62,131 bases of DNA from Candidatus Rokuibacteriota bacterium (GTDB taxonomy: Bacteria; Methylomirabilota; Methylomirabilia; Rokubacteriales; CSP1-6), in NCBI GenBank assembly GCA_003220225.1, contig QHRU01000061.1, positions 1 through 62,131 on the forward strand, written 5' to 3'. Of the stretch, positions 47,941 to 55,878 are shown in pieces (within the stretch, counting starts at the first letter, position 1; the number at the start of each line of letters is the position of its first letter). The notes beneath the pieces are model-generated. The model was not told the DNA's origin. It worked only from the letters and a program-made list of their open reading frames with translations, and did not search any database. Position numbers and translations under genes: made by a program.

Positions 47941-49485
47941 ATGAGACTCACCATTCCCGCGCTCGCCATCGTGCTGGCCCTCGTCGCCCCGGCGGTCGCC
48001 CAGCAACCCGAGCAGCCGCGCGCCGGCGGCGTCTTCCGGGTGGCGATGATCGGCGAGCCGCCCACGCTCGACCTGCACACGACCACGGCCGTGATCGTCC
48101 AGCAGATCACCTGGCACGTTTACGAGAGCCTCTACACCTACGACCGGAGCTACAACGCGATCCCGCTGCTCGTGGACGCTCACACGGTGAGCGAAGGCGG
48201 GCGCACCTATACGTTCCGCCTCCGGCGCGGCGTGAAGTTCCACAACGGCAAGGAGCTGACCTCTGCCGATGTCGTCGCCTCCCTCAAGCGCTGGGGACGG
48301 CTCGCCACGCCCGGCAAGCAGTTCTGGAAGAACGTCGAGGGCGTGGAGGCCAAGGATCCGTACACGGTCGTGATGTATTTGAAGGATTCATCGGGCGCGC
48401 TGCTCATGGGCCTGGCCCGCCCGAACAACGGCGCGGTGATCTACCCGAAGGAGATCGTGGACGCCGCCGGCGACAACCCGGTGAAGGACTACGTGGGTAC
48501 GGGTCCGTACCGCTTCGTCGAGCACAAGCCGGACCGCCACGTCCGTGTCGCGCGCTTCAAGGACTACGTCGCGCGCACCGACGCGCCCGACGGCTTCGGG
48601 GGCAGGCGCACGGCGTACGTCGACGAGATCCTGTTCATCCCCGTGCCCGACGTCGCCGTGCGGCTCGCCGGCGTGGAGACGGGCGAGTATCACGTCGCGC
48701 TCCAGATCCAGCAGGATCAGTACGAACGGATGAAGACCCTGCCCGGCGTCGTTCCCGCCATCATCAAGCCGGAAGGGTGGAGCACCGCCGTGCTGAACCA
48801 CAAGCAGGGCCTCATGGCGGACAAGCGGATCCGGCAGGCGTTCCAGACGGCGCTCGACATGGAGCCGGTCATGGCGGCGGGATTCGGCAACAAGGAGTTC
48901 TACCGGCTCGATCCTGGTCTCTCGTTCCCCGAGCAGCCTCAGTGGCACTCGAGGGCGGCCGGCGATCTCTACAACCAGAAGAACCCCGCCCGGACGAAGA
49001 AGCTGCTCGAGGCCGCCGGCTATACCGGGCAGCCCGTACGCTGGATCACAACCAAGGAATATCAGTGGATGTACAAGAACGCGCTGGTGGCCAAGCAGCA
49101 ACTGGAGGCGGCCGGCTTCAAGATCGACCTCCAGGTGGTGGATTGGGCCACCCTCGTGCAGCGTCGGAACAAGCCCGAGGTCTGGGACGTCTTCTCGACG
49201 GGCATCACGTTCAATCCCGAGCCCGCCTTCAGCACGGCCGTGAGCTGCAACTGGCCGGGCTGGTGGTGCCACGAGGCCAAGGAGCAGTGGATGGACGCGC
49301 TCGCCCGCGAGGCCGATCCGAGGAAGCGCCGGGCGATGTGGGAGAAGGTCCAGACCATCTTCTACGAGGACGTCGGGCGCGTGAAGTTCGGCGACTTCTT
49401 CGGCCTGCTAGCCGTCCGCAAGGAGGTCCAGGGGTTCCGGGCGACCAACGAGCTGAACCTCTGGAACGTCTGGCTGTCGAAGTGA
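47941..49485 (+). CDS. ABC transporter substrate-binding protein, peptide/oligopeptide family (SBP_bac_5)
   Basis: 514 residues. Signal peptide cleaved near AVAQQP (about residue 21), no lipobox. Family 5 features: GGVFRVAMIGEPPTLDLHTT, ITWHVYESLYTYDRSYNAIP, SEGGRTYTFRLRRGVKFHNG (the family signature), LTSADVVASLKRWG, YVGTGPYRFVEHKPDRH and DKRIRQAFQTALDMEPVMAA. It captures an oligopeptide or similar solute in the periplasm for the two permeases that follow at 22 and 4 bases. The downstream gamma-glutamyltransferase suggests gamma-glutamyl compounds or glutathione as possible ligands, which is inference. Confidence 0.92.
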   Translation: MRLTIPALAIVLALVAPAVAQQPEQPRAGGVFRVAMIGEPPTLDLHTTTAVIVQQITWHVYESLYTYDRSYNAIPLLVDAHTVSEGGRTYTFRLRRGVKFHNGKELTSADVVASLKRWGRLATPGKQFWKNVEGVEAKDPYTVVMYLKDSSGALLMGLARPNNGAVIYPKEIVDAAGDNPVKDYVGTGPYRFVEHKPDRHVRVARFKDYVARTDAPDGFGGRRTAYVDEILFIPVPDVAVRLAGVETGEYHVALQIQQDQYERMKTLPGVVPAIIKPEGWSTAVLNHKQGLMADKRIRQAFQTALDMEPVMAAGFGNKEFYRLDPGLSFPEQPQWHSRAAGDLYNQKNPARTKKLLEAAGYTGQPVRWITTKEYQWMYKNALVAKQQLEAAGFKIDLQVVDWATLVQRRNKPEVWDVFSTGITFNPEPAFSTAVSCNWPGWWCHEAKEQWMDALAREADPRKRRAMWEKVQTIFYEDVGRVKFGDFFGLLAVRKEVQGFRATNELNLWNVWLSK

Positions 49486-49507
49486 GCCGCAGGGCGACGC
49501 TGCGCGC

Positions 49508-50452
49508 GTGAAGACGTACGTCGCGCGGCGCCTGCTCGCGCTGCTCCCGGTCATCCTGGTCGTGGCCACGGTGGCCTTCGTGCTCATCCACCTCGCCCCC
49601 GGCGATCCCGCCTCGATCATCGCCGGTCCCGACGCGAGTCCCGACGACGTCGTGCGCATCCAGCGCCAGCTGGGCCTCGACGCGCCCTTCCACGTCCAGC
49701 TCTTCCGCTGGTACGGACGCCTGGCGCGCGGCGACCTCGGCCAGTCCATCTTCCTGCGCCGCCCGGTGCTCGAGGCGATCGTCGACCGTGCGGAGCCGAC
49801 GATCTTGTTGACGCTCTACGCGATGCTGATCGCGGTGGCCATCGGGGTGCCGGCGGGCGTGCTGGCGGCGCGCCACCACAACGCGACCACCGACCAGGCG
49901 CTGATGGCGGGCGCGCTCATCGGCATCTCGATTCCCAACTTCCTTCTCGGACTGCTGATGATCCTGCTGTTCTCGGTACAGCTCGGCTGGTTCCCGGTGG
50001 CCGGCTACGCGCCGCTCGAGTACGGCTGGTTCGGCACGCTGCGCTCGCTCACGCTGCCGGCCTTCGCGCTGGGCGTGGTCCAGTCGGCGCTCATCGCGCG
50101 CATCGCGCGCTCGGCCATGCTCGACGTGCTGCGCGAGCAGTTCATCATGGCCGGTCGCGCGCGCGGCCTGAGCGAGAGCGCCGTCGTCTACAAGCATGCG
50201 CTGAAGAACGCCATGATCCCGACGATCACCGTCATCGGCATCTCGTTCGCGATCCTCATCTCCGGCTCGGTCGTCGTGGAGCAGGTCTTCAACATTCCCG
50301 GGCTCGGCCGGCTCATCATCTCGGCCGTGCTGCGCCGCGACTATCCCGTGATCCAGGGCGTGGTGCTCTGCATCGCGGGCCTCTACATGCTCGTGAACCT
50401 GGCCGTGGACCTCTCGTACGTGGTGTTCGATCCGAGGGTGAGATACCAGTGA
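49508..50452 (+). CDS. ABC transporter permease, DppB/OppB type
   Basis: 314 residues, GTG start. MKTYVARRLLALLPVILVVA and VAFVLIHLAPGDPASIIAGP are the DppB N-terminal signature, with QLGLDAPFHVQLFRWYGRLA, a BPD_transp_1 domain (six helices) and the EAA loop MAGRARGLSESAVVYKHALK-NAM that contacts the ATPase. The C-terminus ends YVVFDPRVRYQ, as usual. It pairs with the next gene as the membrane heterodimer. Confidence 0.93.
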   Translation: MKTYVARRLLALLPVILVVATVAFVLIHLAPGDPASIIAGPDASPDDVVRIQRQLGLDAPFHVQLFRWYGRLARGDLGQSIFLRRPVLEAIVDRAEPTILLTLYAMLIAVAIGVPAGVLAARHHNATTDQALMAGALIGISIPNFLLGLLMILLFSVQLGWFPVAGYAPLEYGWFGTLRSLTLPAFALGVVQSALIARIARSAMLDVLREQFIMAGRARGLSESAVVYKHALKNAMIPTITVIGISFAILISGSVVVEQVFNIPGLGRLIISAVLRRDYPVIQGVVLCIAGLYMLVNLAVDLSYVVFDPRVRYQ

Positions 50453-50456
50453 GCGC

Positions 50457-51350
50457 ATGGGCATGAGCGTCCTGGCCCTGCCGCGGCCGGCGGAGCCCGT
50501 CCGGCGCCGCGCGCTCTGGCTCTCGCGGCTGGTGCGCCGGCGCGCGACGGTGGTCGGTCTCGTGCTGCTGGCGGTCACGACGCTGGTCGGCGTGCTGGCG
50601 CCCGTCATCGCCGGCGACCCGCTGCGCATGGAGGTGTCGGCGCGTCTGACGGCGCCGGGCGCCGCGCACTGGTTCGGAACCGACGATGTCGGCCGCGACG
50701 TGTGGAGCCGCGTCGTGTACGGCGCGCGGCTCTCGCTGCTCGTGGGCGCGGCTGTGGTGCTGCTGGCCTTCGCGGTCGGGCTCGTCTGCGGGCTCGCGGC
50801 CGGGTACTGGCGGCGGCTCGACAACCCGGTGATGCGCGTGATGGACGGGCTCATGGCCTTTCCGGCCATCATCCTGGCCATCGCGCTGATGGCCTCGCTG
50901 GGGCCGAGCGTCGCCAACGTCATCGTCGCCATCGGGATCGTGTACGCGCCGCGCGTGGCGCGCATCGTACGCGGCTCGGTGCTGGTGATCCGCGAGACGA
51001 TGTACGTGGAGGCGGCGCGCGCGCTCGGCGTTTCCGACGTCGTCATCGTCGCGCGCCACGTGCTGCCGAACTGTCTGTCGCCCGTGATCGTGCAGGCCTC
51101 GTTCGTGTTCGCCGCCGCCGTGCTCACGGAGGCGGCGCTGTCGTTCCTCGGTGTCGGCGTGCCGCCCTACGTGCCGTCGTGGGGCAACATCCTGGCCGAG
51201 GGCCGCCTCTACCTGCAGCAGGCGCCGTGGCTCGTGCTCTATCCCGGCGCCGCCATCATGCTCACGATCTTCGGCCTCAACCTGCTCGGCGATGGACTGC
51301 GCGACCTGCTGGACCCGCGGCTGCGCGGCCTCGTTCGCGAGCGCGCCTGA
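50457..51350 (+). CDS. ABC transporter permease, DppC/OppC type
   Basis: 297 residues; ATG four bases after the DppB-type stop, with a second ATG two codons later. WFGTDDVGRDVWSRVVYGAR is the OppC signature, GARLSLLVGAAVVLLAFAVG opens the transmembrane domain, and the EAA loop is YVEAARALGVSDVVIVARHV-LPN. The end has PSWGNILAEGR and NLLGDGLRDLLDPRLRG. No ATP-binding (DppD/DppF) genes follow; a gamma-glutamyltransferase comes instead, so the ATPases must be shared or encoded elsewhere. Confidence 0.93.
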   Translation: MGMSVLALPRPAEPVRRRALWLSRLVRRRATVVGLVLLAVTTLVGVLAPVIAGDPLRMEVSARLTAPGAAHWFGTDDVGRDVWSRVVYGARLSLLVGAAVVLLAFAVGLVCGLAAGYWRRLDNPVMRVMDGLMAFPAIILAIALMASLGPSVANVIVAIGIVYAPRVARIVRGSVLVIRETMYVEAARALGVSDVVIVARHVLPNCLSPVIVQASFVFAAAVLTEAALSFLGVGVPPYVPSWGNILAEGRLYLQQAPWLVLYPGAAIMLTIFGLNLLGDGLRDLLDPRLRGLVRERA

Positions 51351-51360
51351 AGGAGCCACC

Positions 51361-53049
51361 ATGCCTCCCCATCGTCTCGCCTACCGTCCGACCGTCATGG
51401 GCCGCCGTGGCGTCGTCACCTCCGCGCATCCGCTCGCGTCGATGGCCGGCATCGAAATCTTGCTGGCCGGCGGCAACGCGGTGGACGCGGCGGTGGCCGT
51501 CGGCTCCACGCTCAACGTCGTCGAGCCGTTCATGTCGAGCGCGGGCGGCATCGGCCTCATGCTGATCTCGCGCGGCGGCGAACGGCACGTGCTCGACTTC
51601 ATCGGCCGCGCGCCGCGGGCCGCCGACGCCGCGGGCTGCACGGAGGACGACCTGGCGGGTGGGCCGAAGTCGTGCGCGACGCCCGGCAACCTCGGCGGCT
51701 GGCTGGCCGCCCTCGAGCGCTTCGGCACCATGGACCGCGCGCGCGTGCTGGCGCCGGCCATCGGCCACGCCGAGCGCGGGGTGCCGCTGACGTTCAAGAA
51801 CGTCGAGTTCTTCGAGGCGGCGCGCGCGACCCTCGGCCGGTCGAGGGAGGCCGAGCGGCTCTACCTCGGCAACGGCGGGCCGCGCGCGGGCGGTGTGGTG
51901 ACCTACAAGGAGCTCGCGGCGACGTTCCGCCAGGTCGCCGAGGGCGGCGCCGAGGTTTTCTACCGCGGGCCGATCGCGAAGGCGATTGCGCGCGCCGTCC
52001 GCGAGGCGGGCGGCTGGCTCGGCGAGGAGGACCTGGCGGAGTTCAAGCCGGAGTGGCGCGAGCCGGCGACGATCGCGTATCGCGGCCAACAGGTCTATTC
52101 GATGCCGCCGCCGTTCTCGGCCTTCCAGATGCTGGAGACGCTGAACATCCTCGAAGGCTACGACCTGCGCGCGTGGGGCCACAACTCGGTCGACTACCTC
52201 CACCACCTGATCGAGGCCGTGAAGCTGGGCTCGGCGGATCGCCTGGCCTACGCGTACTCCGGCCAGGTGCCGATCGCGGGGCTGCTCTCCAAGAAGTACG
52301 CCGACAGCCAGCGCGCGCGGATCGACGCCAAGCGCGCGGCGGTCAGCGAGGGCGAGCGGCACACGCGCGAGCGGCTGCCGAACCAGATCACGGAGGGCCG
52401 ACCATCGACCCGAGAGGGCTACGCCCCCTCGGACTCCCCGGCGACCCGAGAGGGCTACGCCCCCTCGGACTCCCCGGCAAAATTCGCCGACGAGCACACC
52501 ACGCATTTCGCCTGCGCCGACGCCGCCGGCACCGTCGTGTCCGTCACGCAGACGCTCGGCGTGCCGTTCGGCTCCGGCTTCGCGATCCCGGGCACCGGCC
52601 TCGTGCTCAACAACATCCTCAAGTGGATGGACCTCGATCCGGCGTCGCCGAACGTCGTGCGCGCCGGCCGCAAGGCGGGGACGATGATGTCGCCGACGCA
52701 GGTCTTCCGGGACGGCGCCTTTGCCCTGTCGATCGGCACGCCCGGCTCCTACGGAATTCTCCAGACGACGGCGCAGATGCTGCTCAACGTTCTCGAGTTC
52801 GGCATGAACGTCCAGGAGGCGATCGAGGCGCCACGCGTGCGCGTCTATCGCGACCGCCTCGTCGACGCGGAGGCGCGCATCACCCCCGAGGTCCGCGCCG
52901 GGCTGGCCGCGCGCGGCCACCAGGTGAACGAGATTGGCGATTGGTCGTGGATCGTCGGAGGCGGGCAGGGGCTCATGCGCGACGCCGCGTCCGGCGCCCT
53001 CATGGCGGGCGCCGATCCCCGCCGCGACGGCTACGCCGTAGCGATTTAG
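51361..53049 (+). CDS. ggt: gamma-glutamyltransferase family protein with an in-frame repeat insertion
   Basis: 562 residues from the ATG at 51361 after GGAGCC. Large-subunit features: GVVTSAHPLASMAGIEILLA, GGNAVDAAVAVGSTLNVVEP, SAGGIGLMLISRGG. The small subunit would begin at the nucleophile Thr380 (first T of HTTHFACAD), followed by VSVTQTLGVPFGSGFAIPGT and GGGQGLMRD. No signal peptide is seen. Just before the nucleophile, residues about 349-373 are two copies of TREGYAPSDSPA encoded by a 36-bp tandem repeat of the dispersed repeat family; this is the loop near the autocleavage site. Family members hydrolyse or transfer gamma-glutamyl groups, for example of glutathione. Adjacent to the transporter genes. 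Confidence 0.9.
   Translation: MPPHRLAYRPTVMGRRGVVTSAHPLASMAGIEILLAGGNAVDAAVAVGSTLNVVEPFMSSAGGIGLMLISRGGERHVLDFIGRAPRAADAAGCTEDDLAGGPKSCATPGNLGGWLAALERFGTMDRARVLAPAIGHAERGVPLTFKNVEFFEAARATLGRSREAERLYLGNGGPRAGGVVTYKELAATFRQVAEGGAEVFYRGPIAKAIARAVREAGGWLGEEDLAEFKPEWREPATIAYRGQQVYSMPPPFSAFQMLETLNILEGYDLRAWGHNSVDYLHHLIEAVKLGSADRLAYAYSGQVPIAGLLSKKYADSQRARIDAKRAAVSEGERHTRERLPNQITEGRPSTREGYAPSDSPATREGYAPSDSPAKFADEHTTHFACADAAGTVVSVTQTLGVPFGSGFAIPGTGLVLNNILKWMDLDPASPNVVRAGRKAGTMMSPTQVFRDGAFALSIGTPGSYGILQTTAQMLLNVLEFGMNVQEAIEAPRVRVYRDRLVDAEARITPEVRAGLAARGHQVNEIGDWSWIVGGGQGLMRDAASGALMAGADPRRDGYAVAI
52406..52477 (+). repeat. in-frame tandem repeat (2 x 36 bp) of the dispersed family inside ggt
   Basis: Units 52406-52441 and 52442-52477 are almost identical and contain GAGGGCTACGCCCCCTCGGA followed by CTCCCCGGC, the core module of the repeats at 12178-12206 and 31279-31298. 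Each unit encodes 12 residues, so the reading frame is kept. Confidence 0.9.
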
Positions 53050-53050
53050 A

Positions 53051-53119
53051 GGAGCGCCACGGGTTCCCCGGGGCGCTCCGAACGCTGGGGGGTTTGGGGG
53101 GCCATCTCGGGGCCCCCCA
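53051..53119. repeat. dispersed GC palindromic repeat, copy 3
   Basis: GGAGCGCC...GGGGCGCTCC (53051-53079) and the stem TGGGGGGCC/GGCCCCCCA (53095-53119, loop ATCTCGG) follow the ggt stop. The central module is missing. It separates two convergent genes and may act as a terminator. Confidence 0.75.
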
Positions 53120-53122
53120 TAT

Positions 53123-53374
53123 TTATAGCCTGGGCAGGAGCCAGTCGAGGAGCGAGCCGGGACCGTAGAGCGAGAGCGTCTGCGCGAGATGCAGGAGAGC
53201 GAGCGCCCCGCCCAGTGCCACCGTGACCAGGGTGGTCACTCGCGCGCCACGTCCCCAGCCCACTTCCCGTGGCTCGAGATGCTCGATGGTGACGACCCGC
53301 GGCGCGCGCATCCTCGCGCCAAGCCTTCGAAGCTCGTTCGCGCGGCGCCGCTCGTCGGCGGTTAGTCGGCTCAT
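53123..53374 (-). CDS. small one-helix membrane protein, 83 aa
   Basis: 83 residues from the ATG at 53374, with AGGAGGAG nine bases upstream. The N-terminal half is strongly basic and hydrophilic (MSRLTADERRRANELRRLGA), the C-terminal half has a transmembrane helix at about 46-66 (VTTLVTVALGGALALLHLA) and ends LYGPGSLLDWLLPRL. Cytosolic basic domain with a membrane anchor. Family unknown. Confidence 0.65.
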   Translation of the reverse strand: MSRLTADERRRANELRRLGARMRAPRVVTIEHLEPREVGWGRGARVTTLVTVALGGALALLHLAQTLSLYGPGSLLDWLLPRL

Positions 53375-53426
53375 CGTGCAACTCCTCCTGCTCCTGTCAT
53401 TGCAAGAGGTCTGCCATGACTTCGAC

Positions 53427-54473
53427 TCAGCGCGGCGTTGATGGACCCGCGGTCCTCTGCGTAGCGGCCCAGCGCTGCGGCGGGACGGCTCGAAGGACCT
53501 CGAACGCTGTGCGATCAGCGACTTCGCGCACGACGCGCAGCAGCGCGCTGTGGGCGATCCGGCCGTACGAGCGGCCCGGCGGCGACGCGAGGAAGTCGAC
53601 GTACTGCCTGAGCTCGGCGTCGCTCAGCGGCGCGTAGACGTAGAACATCTGGGCAAGAACGTTCTCTGCGATGACGACGGCCATCTGGCCGCGCATCTCC
53701 TCGATGCGGCGCTCCACGAGCCCCGCGCGCGCCCGACGCTCGGCAGGCGTGACGGCGGCGGCGGCGCGCGCCACGCTGCCGGCGATCGCGAGCGCGAGGT
53801 CCGTCGTCTCCTGGCTCGTCCCCGTCACCCAGTCGAGCCGCTGCACGAGGTCGAGGCGGGGCGCCGGGGCCGGCGACGTCTTGAGCCCGGCCGCGAAGGC
53901 GGCGATCCTCGGCGCCGCGTCCGGGTTCGCGGCGGCGATCTCGAGCGCGGTGATCCTCCGGCCGAGCGGCGAGCGGAACCAGACGGCGATCGCGTCGAGC
54001 TGCTGTTGATCGACGCGGCGCCGGAAGTCGTCGCGGATGACCGCGTAGAGCCGCGCGGGCGCGAACTGCCGGCCGACGATCTGGGCGACGAGCACGGTGT
54101 CGCGCTCGCCGAGCTGGCCCGGGCGCGGCAGGTACTCGGCGCCGAGCGCGCGGGCGATGGAGGGAAGCTGCGGACGCATTCCCGACAGCTCGAAGATCTC
54201 GTCCACCGTCGCCGGTCTCGTGCTCACGACGACCTCGGCCTCGGACGGCGTCGGGATCGCCGCTTCGGCGGGCGGCGCGTCCGGCGCGGTGACCACGGGC
54301 AGGGCCGGCCGACCCGGCATTGACGTCAGGATCACGCCCTCCGGCGGCCGTTGGTCGCTGTAGACGACGGTCGCGCCGTCGATCCAGCGATAGACGTCGG
54401 CCGCGCGCGCGGGCGCCGCCAGCGCGGCGAGCGTGAGCGCGGTCGCGACGGCTCGGTTCAGGCCTCGCGTCAT
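53427..54473 (-). CDS. secreted protein with DUF4124 and DUF2059-like domains
   Basis: 348 residues from the ATG at 54473, chosen for the GGGGAG before it; an ATG at 54488 that overlaps the upstream stop would add five residues. Signal peptide cleaved after ARAA (about residue 23). DUF4124 follows at once (ADVYRWIDGATVVYSDQRPP). The rest is helical, with DEIFELSGMRPQLPSIA, ALEIAAANPDAAPRIAAFAA and EMRGQMAVVIAENVLAQMFY, then LSDAELRQYVDFLASPPGRS, the DUF2059 pattern. A periplasmic protein of unknown function, encoded after two TPR proteins. Confidence 0.75.
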   Translation of the reverse strand: MTRGLNRAVATALTLAALAAPARAADVYRWIDGATVVYSDQRPPEGVILTSMPGRPALPVVTAPDAPPAEAAIPTPSEAEVVVSTRPATVDEIFELSGMRPQLPSIARALGAEYLPRPGQLGERDTVLVAQIVGRQFAPARLYAVIRDDFRRRVDQQQLDAIAVWFRSPLGRRITALEIAAANPDAAPRIAAFAAGLKTSPAPAPRLDLVQRLDWVTGTSQETTDLALAIAGSVARAAAAVTPAERRARAGLVERRIEEMRGQMAVVIAENVLAQMFYVYAPLSDAELRQYVDFLASPPGRSYGRIAHSALLRVVREVADRTAFEVLRAVPPQRWAATQRTAGPSTPR

Positions 54474-54487
54474 GGAGGGGCTCCCCA

Positions 54488-55870
54488 TCAGTCCTGGTTC
54501 CAACCGAGGATCACGCGCGGGTCGGGGGTCGGCGGCAACACCGGGCCGGGACCCCAGCGCTGGAATTTGTCGAAGAAGGCCGCGGGCTCCTTGACGACGT
54601 CCGGCCCGCGGTAGCCGCGCGCGAAGCCGACCGCGTACTCCGTCTGCTTGCGGTAGCCGTCCCACTTGCCCTGCGCGTAGAGCGCGCGCGCCAGCGCCAG
54701 ACGGCCGCCGACGTCGTCAGGGAAGAGGTCGACCGTCTTCGTGAGCGCGTGCTCCGCCTCGTCCCAGCGCTCGACGGCGAGCAGCGCGCGCCCGAGGTTG
54801 TGCCAGGTGCGCCACGACTCGGGATCGGCATCCACGCCCCGGCGGAGCCAGCGTATCGCCGCCTCGCGGTCACCGTCGTCCAGGGCCAGGCGCGCCTTGT
54901 ACGAGTAGGGACGCGCGAACGTCGGCGACAGGCGCAGGCTCTCGTCGAAGAGTCGCGCCGCGCCGTCGACGTCGCCGTCGCGCAGATAGCGCTGCTTGGC
55001 GATGAGGAAGACCGACTCCGCGCGCTTGGCGACCGGCCGCGCGCCGCCGAGGCGGATCCGCACGAATCGGTTGCCCGAGTCCCTGTTGCCTTGCGAGCTC
55101 GTCAGGCGCGTACCCTCTTCCACCATGAGCCGACCCAGGCGCATGTAACCCTCGTCGGCCAGCCACTGGCCGTACCACCAGATGCAGTCGGCGGCGTTCG
55201 GCTGGGCGAGCGCGGCGAGGCGGAACGCCTTGAAGACCTCGTCGGAGGGGCCCTTGCCGGTCTTCTTCTGGTTCGCGTCCGCGCAGTAGTCGCGGCCGGA
55301 GTCGACGATGGCGTGACGGAGGGCGAGCCGGCGGGCCTCGGCGAGGTCGCCCTTCTCCATCAGGATGTCGATCTGAAGATCGACGAACTGCTCGAGGGCC
55401 GGACTGCGCTTGAGCAGCGGCTTCTGGACGAACGGCGGCGCCCAGCGGAAGAAGAACTGGGCCGCCTTCGGCTGCGTGGCGAGGATGGCGTCCAGCTCGC
55501 GCAGCGCACGATCGTAGTCGCCGATGCGCGTGGCGAACGATGCGACGCGGTAGCGGGTGGCGTTGTCGTTCGGGGCCAGGGCCTGCGCCCGCGCGTACGC
55601 CTGGTACGCCTCGTCGAACTCGCCCATGAACTCCGCCATGCCGCCGTGGGCGAGCTGCGCGGGTACCGAGCGTGGCCCGGCCTCGGCCGCGCGCCGCGCC
55701 GTCTCCAGCGCCTCCTGGAAGCGGCCCTGTGCGTAGGCCGCCCGCGCGCGATCCACGAGCGCGCCGGGCGACTCGCCCGTCGTTGCCCGCCGCTCCTGGG
55801 CGGCCGCGGTCAACGCCGTGATCGAGACGACGACAACGATGGCCACCGCCCGCGTCACGCGTGCGCTCAT
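54488..55870 (-). CDS. secreted TPR protein
   Basis: 460 residues from the ATG at 55870 with GAGGAG upstream. A signal sequence covers residues 1-25 (AVAIVVVVSITALTAAAQ). TPR units occur at about 35-150 (ALVDRARAAYAQGRFQEALE, AYQAYARAQALAPNDNATRY, DYDRALRELDAILATQPKAA) and 310-430 (AARLFDESLRLSPTFARPYS, WRTWHNLGRALLAVERWDEA). A middle part with several Cys (GRDYCADANQKK, AADCIWWYGQWLADEGYMRL) is shared with the next gene upstream, so the two look like tandem paralogues. Role unknown; perhaps an envelope assembly scaffold. Confidence 0.78.
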   Translation of the reverse strand: MSARVTRAVAIVVVVSITALTAAAQERRATTGESPGALVDRARAAYAQGRFQEALETARRAAEAGPRSVPAQLAHGGMAEFMGEFDEAYQAYARAQALAPNDNATRYRVASFATRIGDYDRALRELDAILATQPKAAQFFFRWAPPFVQKPLLKRSPALEQFVDLQIDILMEKGDLAEARRLALRHAIVDSGRDYCADANQKKTGKGPSDEVFKAFRLAALAQPNAADCIWWYGQWLADEGYMRLGRLMVEEGTRLTSSQGNRDSGNRFVRIRLGGARPVAKRAESVFLIAKQRYLRDGDVDGAARLFDESLRLSPTFARPYSYKARLALDDGDREAAIRWLRRGVDADPESWRTWHNLGRALLAVERWDEAEHALTKTVDLFPDDVGGRLALARALYAQGKWDGYRKQTEYAVGFARGYRGPDVVKEPAAFFDKFQRWGPGPVLPPTPDPRVILGWNQD

Positions 55871-55878
55871 GCGGCTCC

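Noticed and set aside
52402-52482. Repeat in ggt as evidence of a pseudogene
   Set aside because: The frame stays open and all catalytic motifs before and after it are intact.
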